Shown piece after piece: positions 25,625 through 38,394 of a stretch of DNA of 64,000 nt (its first letter is position 1; every line of letters begins with the position of its first letter). The notes beneath the pieces are model-generated. The model ran no database searches and was not told where the DNA came from. It was given only the letters and a program-made list of their open reading frames with translations. The position numbers and the translations under genes were made by a program. The DNA is from Orychophragmus violaceus (Eukaryota > Streptophyta > Magnoliopsida > Brassicales > Brassicaceae): NCBI GenBank assembly GCA_030180135.1, contig CM058230.1, positions 21,164,067-21,228,066 on the forward strand, given 5' to 3'.

Positions 25625-28430
25625 GTCCATCTCGGCCCAAGAGGACAAGCCCGCTAATGAGTCAATGGTCCAAAAGGATGTAACTTCGCACACTAGGCCA
25701 AGATGGTCAATGCTTTGGATTGATCATCAACAAATATAGTATTTATTAAAACTAAACAAATCTTTTTTTTAAACCATTATTCTCATTTAAAACAAACTCA
25801 TCAATATATTCTACAAAACCACTTCAAATATGATTTCAAGCCGGGTGTTAGACTGTCAGCTAAGAAAGTAAAAAAAAACATCATAATCATTCTAGATGAA
25901 AACGTTTTTGTTTTTCAATCTGTGGATAGCGTGGGATATATTGTTGATTACCTCATCTTTGAGCCTTGTATAGGGTTTATGGACTTGCCTACGGTAATAC
26001 ATAAGGTTAGGTTTAAAAACAGGTTTCATACTTCCACATATCTTTTTATCAAACGGTTTTCATTTTTTTATTACAGAGCAAATAAAAACCCTAATAAAAT
26101 TCAAAAAAGATCCAACTAACTACAAATTCAGGTCCAACATGCTTCAAAAGTCCACCCAACTAGACAAAAAACAAGTTACATACATCCACATACTGTTGGA
26201 TATGGGTTTAGCACCCATCCAAAGCCCATTGGAAATCTTGTTAATCAACCATATCCATCTCGGCCCAAGAGGACAAGTCCGCTAAGGAGTCAATGGTCCA
26301 AAAGGATGTAACTTCGCACACTAGGCCAGGATGGTCAATGCTTTGAATTGATCATCAACAAATATAGTATTTATTAAAACTAAACAAATCTTTTTTTTTA
26401 AACCATTGTTCTCATTTAAAACAAACCCATCAATATATTCTACAAACCCACTTCAAATATGATTTCAAGCGGGGTGTCAGACTGTCAGCTAAGAAAGTAA
26501 AAAAAAACCATCATAATCATTCTAGATGAAAACATTTTTGTTTTTCAATCTGTGGATAGCGTGGGATATATTGTTGGTTATCTCATCTTTGAGCCTTGTA
26601 TATGGTTTATGGACTTGCCTACGGTAATACATAAGGGTAGGTTTAAAAACAAGTTCCATACTTCCACATATCTTTTTATCAAACGGTTTCCATTTTTTTT
26701 ATTACAAAGCAAATAAAAACCATAATAAAATTCAAAAAAAATCCGACTAACTACAAATTCAGGTCCAACATGCTTCAAAAGTCTGCCCAACTAGACAAAA
26801 ACAAGTTACATACATCCACATACTATTGGATATAGGTTTAGCACCCATCCAAAGCCCATTGGAAATCTTGTTAATCAACCATATCCATTTCGGCCCAAGA
26901 GGACAAGTCCGCTAAGGAGTCAATGGTCCAAAAGGATGTAACTTCGCACACTAGGCCATGATGGTCAATGCTTTGAATTGATCATCAAAAAATATACTAT
27001 TTATTAAAACTAAACAAATCTTTTTTTTAAACCATTGTTCTCATTTTAAACAAACCCATCAATATATTCTACAAACAACTTTAAATATGATTTCAAGCCG
27101 GGCGACAGACTGTCAGCTAAGAAAGTAAAAACAAAACATCATAATCATTGTAGATGAAAACGTTTTTGTTTTTTAATCTGTGGATAGCGTGGGATATATT
27201 GTTGGTTACCTCATCTTTGAGACTTGTATAGGGTTTATGGACTTTCCTACGGTAATACATAAGGTTAGGTTTAAAAACAAGTTTCATACTTCCAATTATC
27301 TTTTTATCAAACGGTTTTCATTTTTTTATTACAAAGCAAAAAACCCCTAATAAAATTCAAAAAAGATCCGACTAACTAAAAATTCAGGTCCAACATGCTT
27401 CAAAAGTCCGCCCAACTAAACAAAAAACAAGTTACATACATCTACATATTGTTGGATATGGGTTTAGCACCCATCCAAAGCTCATTGAAAATCTTGTTAA
27501 TCAACCATATCCATCTCGGTCCAAGAGGACAAGCCCGCTAAGGAGTCAATGGTCCAAAAGGATGTGACTTCGCACACTAGGCCAGGATGGTCAATGCTTT
27601 GTATTGATCATCAACAAATCTAGTATTTATTAAAACTAAACAAATCTTTTTTTTTAAACCATTGTTCTCATTTTAAACAAACCCATCAATATATTATACA
27701 AACCCACTTCAAATATAATTTCAAGCCGGATGTCAGACTGTCAGCTAAGAAAAAAAAAACATCATAATCATTCTAAATGAAAACGTTTTTGTTTTTCAAT
27801 ATGTGGATAATGTGGGATATATTGTTGGTTACCTCATCTTTGAGTCTTGTATAGGGTTTATTAACTTGCCTACGGTAGTACATAAGGTTAGGTTTAAAAA
27901 CAAGTTCCATACTTCCACATATCTTTTTATCAAACAGTTTTCATTTTTTATTACAAAGCAAAAAAAACCCTAATAAATTTTAAAAAAGATTCGACTAACT
28001 ACAAATTCAGGTCTAACATGCTTCAAAAGTCCGCCCAACTAAACAAAAAACAAGTTACATACATCCACATACTGTTGGATATGGGTTTAGCACCCATCCA
28101 AAACCCATTGGAAATCTTGTTAAGCAACCATATCCATCTCGGCCCAAGAGGACAAGCCCGCTAAGGAGTCAATGGTCCAAAAGGATGTAACTTCCCACAC
28201 TAGGCCAGGATGGTCAATGTTTTGAATTGATCATCAACAAATTTAGTATTTATTAAAACTAAACAAATCTTTTTTTTTAAACCATTATTCTCATTTAAAA
28301 CAAACTCATCAATATATTCTACAAAGCCACTTCAAATATGATTTCAAGCCGGGTGTCAGACTGTCAGCTAAGAAAGTAAAAAAAAAACATCATAATCATT
28401 CTAGATGAAAACGTTTTTGTTTTTCAATCT

Positions 28431-31400
28431 GTGGATAGCGTGGGATATATTGTTGATTACCTCATCTTTGAGCCTTGTATAGGGTTTATGGACTTGCCTA
28501 CGGTAATACATAAGGTTAGGTTTAAAAACAAGTTTCATACTTCCACATATCTTTATATCAAACGGTTTTCATTTTTTTATTACAAAGCAAATAAAAACCC
28601 TAATAAAATTCAAAAAAGATCCAACTAACTACAAATTCAGGTCCAACATGCTTCAAAAGTCCGCCCAACTAGACAAAAAACAAGTTACATACATCCACAT
28701 ACTGTTTGATATGGGTTTAACACCCATCCAAAGCCCATTGGAAATCTTGTTAATCAACCATATCCATCTCGGCCCAAGAGGACAAACCCGCTAAGGAGTC
28801 AATGGTTCAAAAGGATGTAACTTCGCACACTAGGCCAGGATGGTCAATGTTTTGAATTGATCATCAACAAATTTAGTATTTATTAAAGCTAAACAAATTT
28901 TTTTTTTAAACCATTGTTCTCATTTTAAACAAACTCATCAATATATTCTACAAACCCACTTCAAATATGATTTCAAGCCGGGTGTCAGACTGTCAGCTAA
29001 GAAAGTAAAAAAAAAACATCATAATTATTCTAGATGAAAACGTTTTTGTTTTTCAATCTTTGGATAGCGTGGAATATATTGTTGATTACCTCATCTTTGA
29101 GCCTTGTTTAAGGTTTATGGACTTGCCTACGGTAATACATAAGGTTAGGTTTAAAAACAAGTTCCATACTTTCACATATGTTTTTATCAAACGATTTTCA
29201 TTTTTTTATTACAAAGCAAATAAAAACCCTAATAAAATTAAAAAAAGATCCAACTAACTACAAATTCAGGTCCAACGTGCTTCAAAAGTCCACCCAACTA
29301 GACAAAAAACAAGTTACATACATCCACATACTGTTGGATATGGGTTTAGCACCCATCCAAAGCCCATTGGAAATCTTGTTAATCAACCATATCCATCTCG
29401 GCCCAAGAGGACAAACCCGCTAAGGAGTCAATGGTCCAAAAGGATGTAACTTCGCACAATAGGCCAGGATGGTCAATGCTTTGAATTGATCATCAACAAA
29501 TATAGTATTTATTAAAACTAAACAAATCTTTTTTTTAAACCATTGTTCTCATTTAAAACAAACCCATCAATATATTCTACCAACTCACTTCAAATATGAT
29601 TTCAAGCCGGGAGTCAGACTGTCAGCTAAGAAAGTAAAAAAAAACATCATAATCATTATAGATGAAAACGTTTTTGTTTTTCAATCTGTGGATAGCGTGG
29701 GATATATTGTTGATTTCCTCATCTTTGAGCCTTGTATAGGGTTTATGGACTTGCCTACGGTAATACATATGGTTAGGTTTAAAAACAAGTTTCATACTTC
29801 CACATATCTTTTTATCAAACGGTTTTCATTTTTTTATTACAAAGCAAAAAAAACCGTAATAATTTCAAAAAAGATCCGACTAACTAAAAATTCAGGTCCA
29901 ACATGCTTCAAAAGTCCGCCCAACTAGACAAAAAACAAGTTACATACATCCACATACTGTTGGATATGGGTTTAGCACCCATCCAAAGCCCATTGGAAAT
30001 CTTGTTAATCAACCATATCCATCTCGGCCCAGGAGGACAAGCCCGCGAAGGAGTCAATGGTCCAAAAGGATGTAACTTCGCACACTAGGCCATGATGGTC
30101 AATGTTTTGAATTGATCATCAACAAATTTAGTATTTATTAAAACTAAACAAATTTTTTTTTTAAACCATTGTTCTCATTTTAAACAAACCCATCAATATA
30201 TTCTACAAACCCACTTCAAATATGATTTCAAGCCGGGTGTCAGACTGTCAGCTAAGAAAGTAAAAAAAAAACATCATAATCATTCTAGATGAAAACGTTT
30301 TTGTTTTTCAATCTGTGGATAGCGTGGGATATATTGTTGATTACCTCATCTTTGAGCCTTGTATAGGGTTTATGGACTTGCCTACGGTAATACATAAGGT
30401 TAGGTTTAAAAACAAGTTCCATACTTCCACATATCTTTTTATCAAACGGTTTTCATTTTTTTTTATTACAAAGCAAATAAAAACCCTAATAAAATTCAAA
30501 AAAGATCCAACTAACTACAAATCCAGGTCCAATATGCTTCAAAAGTCCGCCCAACTAGACAAAAAACAAGTTACATACATCCACATTCTGTTGGATATGG
30601 GTTTAGCACCCATCCAAAGCCCATTGGAAATATTGTTAATCAACCATATCCATCTCTAGGGCTGTTCCAGCCTTATCATAAGTCGTAAGCGAAATTAAAA
30701 AAATGTGTCTTTTTAAAAAAAACTCAACGTCATAATAAATTTTACTCACATACCTTTCTGATTCTGAATCACGAATCACAAACAAAAAATCTATTTTCAA
30801 AGTTTTAAAAACTCTATGAAAAAATAACATAACAAAAAAAATTCTATGGTTCATTGTCTGAAGTGGGCCTTAAAATTTTGGGCTATAATTCAGTTAAAAA
30901 AAAAACTGGACATAAGCGACCGAAAAAGAAAAATGGACATAAGCGACCGCGTATGTGGCTTATGCGACGGGCCGGGCCTGTCCATCTCGGCCCAAGAGGA
31001 CAAGCCCGCTAAGGAGTCAATGGTCCAAAAGGATGTAACTTCGCACACTAGGCCAAGATGGTCAATGCTTTGAATTGATCATCAACAAATATAGTATTTA
31101 TTAAAACTAAACAAATATTTTTTTTTAAACCATTATTCTCATTTAAAACAAACTCATCAATATATTCTACAAAACAACTTCAAATATGATTTCAAGCCGG
31201 GTGTCAGACTGTCAGCTAAGAAAGTAAAAAAAAAACATCATAATCATTCTAGATGAAAACGTTTTTGTTTTTCAATCTGTGGATAGCGTGGGATATATTG
31301 TTGATTACCTCATCTTTGAGCCTTGTATAGGGTTTATGGACTTGCCTACGGTAATACATAAGGTTAGGTTTAAAAACAGGTTTCATACTTCCACATATCT

Positions 31401-33786
31401 TTTTATCAAACGGTTTTCATTTTTTTTATTACAGAGCAAATAAAAACCCTAATAAAATTCAAAAAAGATCCAACTAACTACAAATTCAGGTCCAACATGC
31501 TTCAAAAGTCCACCCAACTAGACAAAAAACAAGTTACATACATCCACATACTGTTGGATATGGGTTTAGCACCCATCCAAAGCCCATTGGAAATCTTGTT
31601 AATCAACCATATCCATCTCGGCCCAAGAGGACAAGTCCGCTAAGGAGTCAATGGTCCAAAAGGATGTAACTTCGCACACTAGGCCAGGATGGTCAATGCT
31701 TTGAATTGATCATCAACAAATATAGTATTTATTAAAACTAAACAAATCTTTTTTTTTAAACCATTGTTCTCATTTAAAACAAACCCATCAATATATTCTA
31801 CAAACCCACTTCAAATATGATTTCAAGCGGGGTGTCAGACTGTCAGCTAAGAAAGTAAAAAAAAACCATCATAATCATTCTAGATGAAAACATTTTTGTT
31901 TTTCAATCTGTGGATAGCGTGGGATATATTGTTGGTTATCTCATCTTTGAGCCTTGTATAGGGTTTATGGACTTGCCTACGGTAATACATAAGGGTAGGT
32001 TTAAAAACAAGTTCCATACTTCCACATATCTTTTTATCAAACGGTTTCCATTTTTTTTATTACAAAGCAAATAAAAACCATAATAAAATTCAAAAAAAAT
32101 CCGACTAACTACAAATTCAGGTCCAACATGCTTCAAAAGTCTGCTCAACTAGACAAAAACAAGTTACATACATCCACATACTATTGGATATAGGTTTAGC
32201 ACCCATCCAAAGCCCATTGGAAATCTTGTTAATCAACCATATCCATTTCGGCCCAAGAGGACAAGTCCGCTAAGGAGTCAATGGTCCAAAAGGATGTAAC
32301 TTCGCACACTAGGCCATGATGGTCAATGCTTTGAATTGATCATCAAAAAATATACTATTTATTAAAACTAAACAAATCTTTTTTTTAAACCATTGTTCTC
32401 ATTTTAAACAAACCCATCAATATATTCTACAAACAACTTTAAATATGATTTCAAGCCGGGCGACAGACTGTCAGCTAAGAAAGTAAAAACAAAACATCAT
32501 AATCATTGTATATGAAAACGTTTTTGTTTTTTAATCTGTGGATAGCGTGGGATATATTGTTGGTTACCTCATCTTTGAGACTTGTATAGGGTTTATGGAC
32601 TTGCCTACGGTAATACATAAGGTTAGGTTTAAAAACAAGTTTCATACTTCCAATTATCTTTTTATCAAACGGTTTTCATTTTTTTATAACAAAGCAAAAA
32701 ACCCCTAATAAAATTCAAAAAAGATCCGACTAACTAAAAATTCAGGTCCAACATGCTTCAAATGTCCGCCCAACTAAACAAAAAACAAGTTACATACATC
32801 TACATATTGTTGGATATGGGTTTAGCACCCATCCAAAGCTCATTGAAAATCTTGTTAATCAACCATATCCATCTCGGTCCAAGAGGACAAGCCCGCTAAG
32901 GAGTCAATGGTCCAAAAGGATGTGACTTCGCACACTAGGCCAGGATGGTCAATGCTTTGTATTGATCATCAACAAATCTAGTATTTATTAAAACTAAACA
33001 AATCTTTTTTTTTAAACCATTGTTCTCATTTTAAACAAACCCATCAATATATTCTACAAACCCACTTCAAATATAATTTCAAGCCGGATGTCAGACTGTC
33101 AGCTAAGAAAAAAAAAAACATCATAATCATTCTAGATGAAAACGTTTTTGTTTTTCAATATGTGGATAATGTGGGATATATTGTTGGTTACCTCATCTTT
33201 GAGTCTTGTATAGGGTTTATTAACTTGCCTACGGTAGTACATAAGGTTAGGTTTAAAAACAAGTTCCATACTTCCACATATCTTTTTATCAAACAGTTTT
33301 CATTTTTTTATTACAAAGCAAAAAAACCCTAATAAATTTTAAAAAAGATTCGACTAACTACAAATTCAGGTCTAACATGCTTCAAAAGTCTTCCCAACTA
33401 AACAAAAAACAAGTTACATACATCCACATACTGTTGGATATGTGTTTATCACCAATCCAAAGCCCATTGGAAATCTTGTTAATTGACCATATCCATATCG
33501 GCCCAAGAGGACAAGCCCGCTAAAGAGTCAATGGTCCAGAAGGATGTAACTTCGCACATTAGGCCAGGATAGTCAATGTTTTAAATTGATCATCAAAAAA
33601 TATACTATTTATTAAAACTAAACAAATCTTTTTTTTAAACCATTGTTCTCATTTTAAACAAACCCATCAATATATTCTACAAACCACTTTAAATATGATT
33701 TCAAGCCGGGCGTCAGACTGTCAGCTAAGAAAGTAAAAACAAAACATCATAATCATTGTAGATGAAAACGTTTTTGTTTTTTAATC
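28431..33786. repeat. Higher-order repeat block D (types 4-9 plus two variant units)
   Basis: Starts at type 4 and runs through type 9 with a MITE in type 7, followed by the same two variant monomers that end block C. To its right, from about 33.8 kb, the variant monomers continue in more diverged form to the end of the array. Confidence 0.7.
30657..30980. mobile_element. hAT-type MITE, copy 5
   Basis: Same element and insertion point; its first base is T instead of C (TAGGG), a private mutation that separates this copy from the others. Confidence 0.85.
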
Positions 33787-36700
33787 TGTGGATAGCGTGG
33801 GATATATTGTTGGTTACCTCATCTTTGAGACTTGTATAGGGTTTATGGACTTGCCTACGGTAATACATAAGGTTAGGTTTAAAAACAAGTTTCATACTTC
33901 CAAATATTTTTTTATCAAACGGTTTTCATTTTTTTATTACAAAGCAAAAAAACCCTAATAAAATTCAAAAAAGATCCGACTAACTAAAAATTCAGGTCCA
34001 ACATGCTTCAAAAGTCCGCCCAACTAAACAAAAAACAAGTTATATACATCTACATATTGTTGGATATGGGTTTAGCACCCTTCCAAAGCCCATTGAAATC
34101 TTGTTAATCAACCATATCCATCTCGGCCCAAGAGGACAAGCCCGCTAAGGAGTCAATGGTCCAAAAGGATGTGACTTCGCACACTAGGCCAGGATGGTCA
34201 ATGCTTTGTATTGATCATCAACAAATCTAGTATTTATTAAAACTAAACAAATCTTTTTTTTAAACCGTTGTTCTCATTTTAAGCAAACCCATCAATATAT
34301 ACTACAAACCCACTTCAAATATAATTTCAAGCCGGATGTCAAACTGTCAGCTAAGAAAAAAAAAACATCATAATCATTCTAGATGAAAACATTTTTTTTT
34401 TTTCAATCTGTGGATAATGTGGGATATATTGTTGGTTACCTCATCTTTGAGTCTTGTATAGGGTTTATTAACTTGCCTACGGTAGTACATAAGGTTAGGT
34501 TTAAAAACAAGTTCCATACTTCCACATATCTTTTTATCAAACAGTTTTCATTTTTTTATTACAAAGCAAAAAAACCCTAATAAATTTTAAAAAAGATTCG
34601 ACAAACTACAAATTCAGGTCTAACATGCTTCAAAAGTCTGCCCAACTAAACAAAAAACAAGTTACATACATCCACATACTGTTGGATATGGGTTTATCAC
34701 CAATCCATAGCCCATTGGAAATCTTGTTAACTGACCATATCCATATCGGCCCAAGAGGACAAGCCCGCTAAGGAGTCAATGGTCCAGAAGGATGTAACTT
34801 CGCACATTAGGCCAGGATGGTCAATGGTTTGAATTGATCATCAACAAATCTAGTATTTTTTAAAACTAAACAAATTTTTTTTTTAAACCATTGTTCTCAT
34901 TTTAAACAAACCCATCAATATATTTTACAAACCCACTTCAAATATGATTTCAAGCCGGGTGTTAGACTGTCAACTAAGAAAGTAAAAAAAAAACATCATA
35001 ATCATTCTAGATGAAAAGGTTTTTGTTTTTCAATCTGTGGATAACGTGAGATATATTGGTTGTTACCTCATCTTTGAGCCTTGTATAGGGTTTATGGACT
35101 TGCCTACGGTAATACATAAGGTTAGGTTTAAAAACAAGTTCCATACTTCCACATATCTTTTTATCAAACGGTTTTCATTTTTTTTTATTACAAAGCAAAA
35201 AAAAGACTAACTACAAATTCAGGTTCAACATGGTTCAAAAGTCCGCCCAACTAAACAAAAAAAAAAGTTACATACATCCACATACTGTTGGATATGGGTT
35301 TAACACCCATCCAAAGCCCATTGGAGATCTTGTTAACCAACCATATCCATCTCGGCCCAAGAGGACAAACCCGCTAAGGAGTCAATGGTCCAAAAGTATG
35401 TAACTTCGCACACTAGGCCAGGATGGTCAATGCTTTGAATTGATCATCAACAAATATAGTATTTATTAAAACTAAACAAATCTTTTTTTTTAAACCATTG
35501 TTCTCATTTTAAACAAACCCATCAATATATTCTACAAACCCACTTCAAATATGATTTCAAGCCGGGTGTCAGACTGTCAGCTAAGAAAGTAAAAAAAAAA
35601 ACATCATAATCATTCGTGATGAAAATGTTTTTGTTTTTCAATATGTGGATAGCGTGGGATATATTATTGGTTACCTCATCTTTGAGCCTTGTATAGGGTT
35701 TATGGACTTGCCTACGGTAATACATAAGGTTAGGTTTAAAAACAAGTTTCATACTTCGACATATCTTATTATCAAACGGTTTTCATTTTTTTTTATTACA
35801 AAGCAAAAAAAAGACTAATTACAAATTCAGGTCCAACATGCTTCAAAAGTCCGCCCAACTAGACAAAAAACAAGTTACATACATCCACATACTGTTGGAT
35901 ATGGGTTTAGCACCCATCCAAAACCCATTGGAAATCTTGTTAATCAACCATATCCATCTCGGCCCAAGAGGACAAGCCCGCGAAGGAGTCAATTGTCCAA
36001 AAGGATGTAACTTCGCACACTAGGCCAGGATGGTCAATGCTTTGAATTGAACATCAACAAATCTAGTATTTATTAAAACTAAACAAATCTTTTTTTTAAA
36101 GCATTGTTCTCATTTTAAACAAACCCATCAATATATTCTACAAACCCACTTCAAATATGATTCAAGCCGGGTGTCAGACTGTCAGCTAAGAAAGTAAAAA
36201 AAAACCATCATAATCATTCTAGATGAAAACGTTTTTGTTTTTCAATCTGTGGATAGCGTGATATATATTGTTGGCTATCTCATCTTTGAGCCTTGTATAG
36301 GGTTTATGGACTTGCCTACGGTAATACATAAGGTTAGGTTTAAAAACAAGTTCCATACTTCCACATATCTTTTTATCAACCGGTTTTCATTTTTTTATTA
36401 CAAAGCAAATAAAAACCCTAATAGAATTAAAAAAAAACCCGACTAACTACAAATTCAGGTCCAACATGCTTCAAAAGTCCGCCCAACTAGACAAAAACAA
36501 GTTACATACATCCACATACTATTGGATATGGGTTTAGCACCCATCCAAAGCCCATTGGAAATCTTGTTAATCAACCATATCCATTTCGGCCCAAGAGGAC
36601 AAGTCCGCTAAGGAGTCAATGGTCCAAAAGGATGTAACTTCGCACACTAGGCCATGATGGTCAATGTTTTGAATTGATCATCAAAAAATATACTATTTAT

Positions 36701-38394
36701 TAAAACTAAACAAATCTTTTTTTTGTAAACCATTGTTCTCATTTTAAACAAACTCATCAATATATTCCACAAACCACTTTAAATATGATTTCAAGCCGGA
36801 CGTCAGACTGTTAGCTAAGAAAGTAAAAACAAAACATCATAATCATTGTAGATGAAAACGTTTTTGTTTTTTAATCTGTGGATAGCGTGGGATATATTGT
36901 TGGTTACCTCATCTTTGAGCCTTGTATAGGGTTTATGGACTTGCCTATGGTAATACATAAGGTTAGGTTTAAAAACAAGTTTCATACTTCCAAATATCTT
37001 TTTATCAAACGGTTTTTATTTTTTTATTACAAAGCAAAAAAACCCTAATAAAATTCAAAAAAGATCCGACTAACTAAAAATTCAGGTCCAACATGCTTCA
37101 AAAGTCCGCCCAACTAAACAAAAAACAAGTTACATACATCCACATATTGTTGTATATGGGTTTAGCACCCATCCAAAGCCCATTGAAAATCTTGATAATC
37201 AACCATATCCATCTCGGCCCAAGAGGACAAGCCCGCTAAGGAGTCAATGGTCCAAAAGGATGTGACTTCGCACACTAGGCCAAGATGGTCAATGCTTTGT
37301 ATTGATCATCAACAAATCTAGTATTTATTAAAACTAAACAAATCTTTTTTTTAAACCGTTGTTCTCATTTTAAGCAAACCCATCAATATATTTTACAAAC
37401 CCACTTCAAATATAATTTCAAGCCGGATGTCAGACTGTCAGCTAAGAAAAAAAAACATCATAATCATTCTAGATAACGTTTTTGTTTTTCAATCTGTGGA
37501 TGATGTGGGATATATTGTTGGTTACCTCATCTTTGAGCCTTGTATAGGGTTTATTAACTTGCCTACGGTAGTACATAAGGTTAGGTTTAAAAACAAGTTC
37601 CATACTTCTACATATCTTTTTATCAAACAGTTTTCATTTTTTTATTACAAAGCAAAAAAACCCTAATAAATTTTAAAAAAGATTCGACTAACTACAAATT
37701 CAGGTCTAACATGCTTCAAAAGTCTGCCCAACTAAACAAAAAACAAGTTACATACATCCACATACTGTTGGATATGGGTTTATCACCAATCCAAAGCCTA
37801 TTGGAAATCTTGTTAATCGACCATATCCATATCGGCCCAAGAGGACAAGCCCGCTAAGGAGTCAATGGTCCAAAAGGATGTAACTTCGCACATTAGGCCA
37901 GGATGGTCAATGCTTTGAATTGATCATCAACAAATCTAGTATTTATTAAAACTAAACAAACTTTTATTTAAACCATTGTTCTCATTTTAAACAAACCCAT
38001 CAATATATTCTACAAACCCACTTCAAATATGATTTCAAGCCGGGTGTCAGACTGTCAGCTAAGAAAGTAAAAAAAAAATCATAATCATTGTAGATGAAAA
38101 CGTTTTTGTTTTTCAATATGTGGATAGCGTGGGATATATTGTTGGTTACCTCATCTTTGAGCCTTGTATAGGGTTTACGGACTTGCCTACGGTAATGCAT
38201 AAGGTTAGGTTTAAAAACATGTTCCATACTTCCACATATCGTTTTTATCAAACGGTTTTCATTTTTTTTTTTTCAAAGCAAAAAAAAACATAATAAAATT
38301 CAAAAAAGATCCGACTAACTACAAATTCTGGTCCAACATGCTTCAAAAGTCCGCCCAACTAAACAAAAAAAACAAGTTACATACATCTACATAT

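Larger units (their letters stand above)
20213..28430. repeat. Higher-order repeat block C (types 2-8, repeated 7-8, type 9, two variant units)
   Basis: Types 2 to 8 are followed by an extra 7-8 pair, which explains two MITEs only 1594 bp apart, then type 9, and then two more diverged monomers ('gccgggcgacagactg', and one with 'tggataatgtggg'). Confidence 0.75.

Noticed and set aside
10093..38251. Recurring 65-127-codon open frames (MDSVGYIV...) and antisense frames repeated through the satellite, apparently a conserved protein family
   Set aside because: They begin mostly at CTG or other non-ATG codons, end at poly-A/T runs whose length changes the frame between units, and are repeated only because the monomer DNA is repeated. 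No domain signal and no sign of protein-level constraint.
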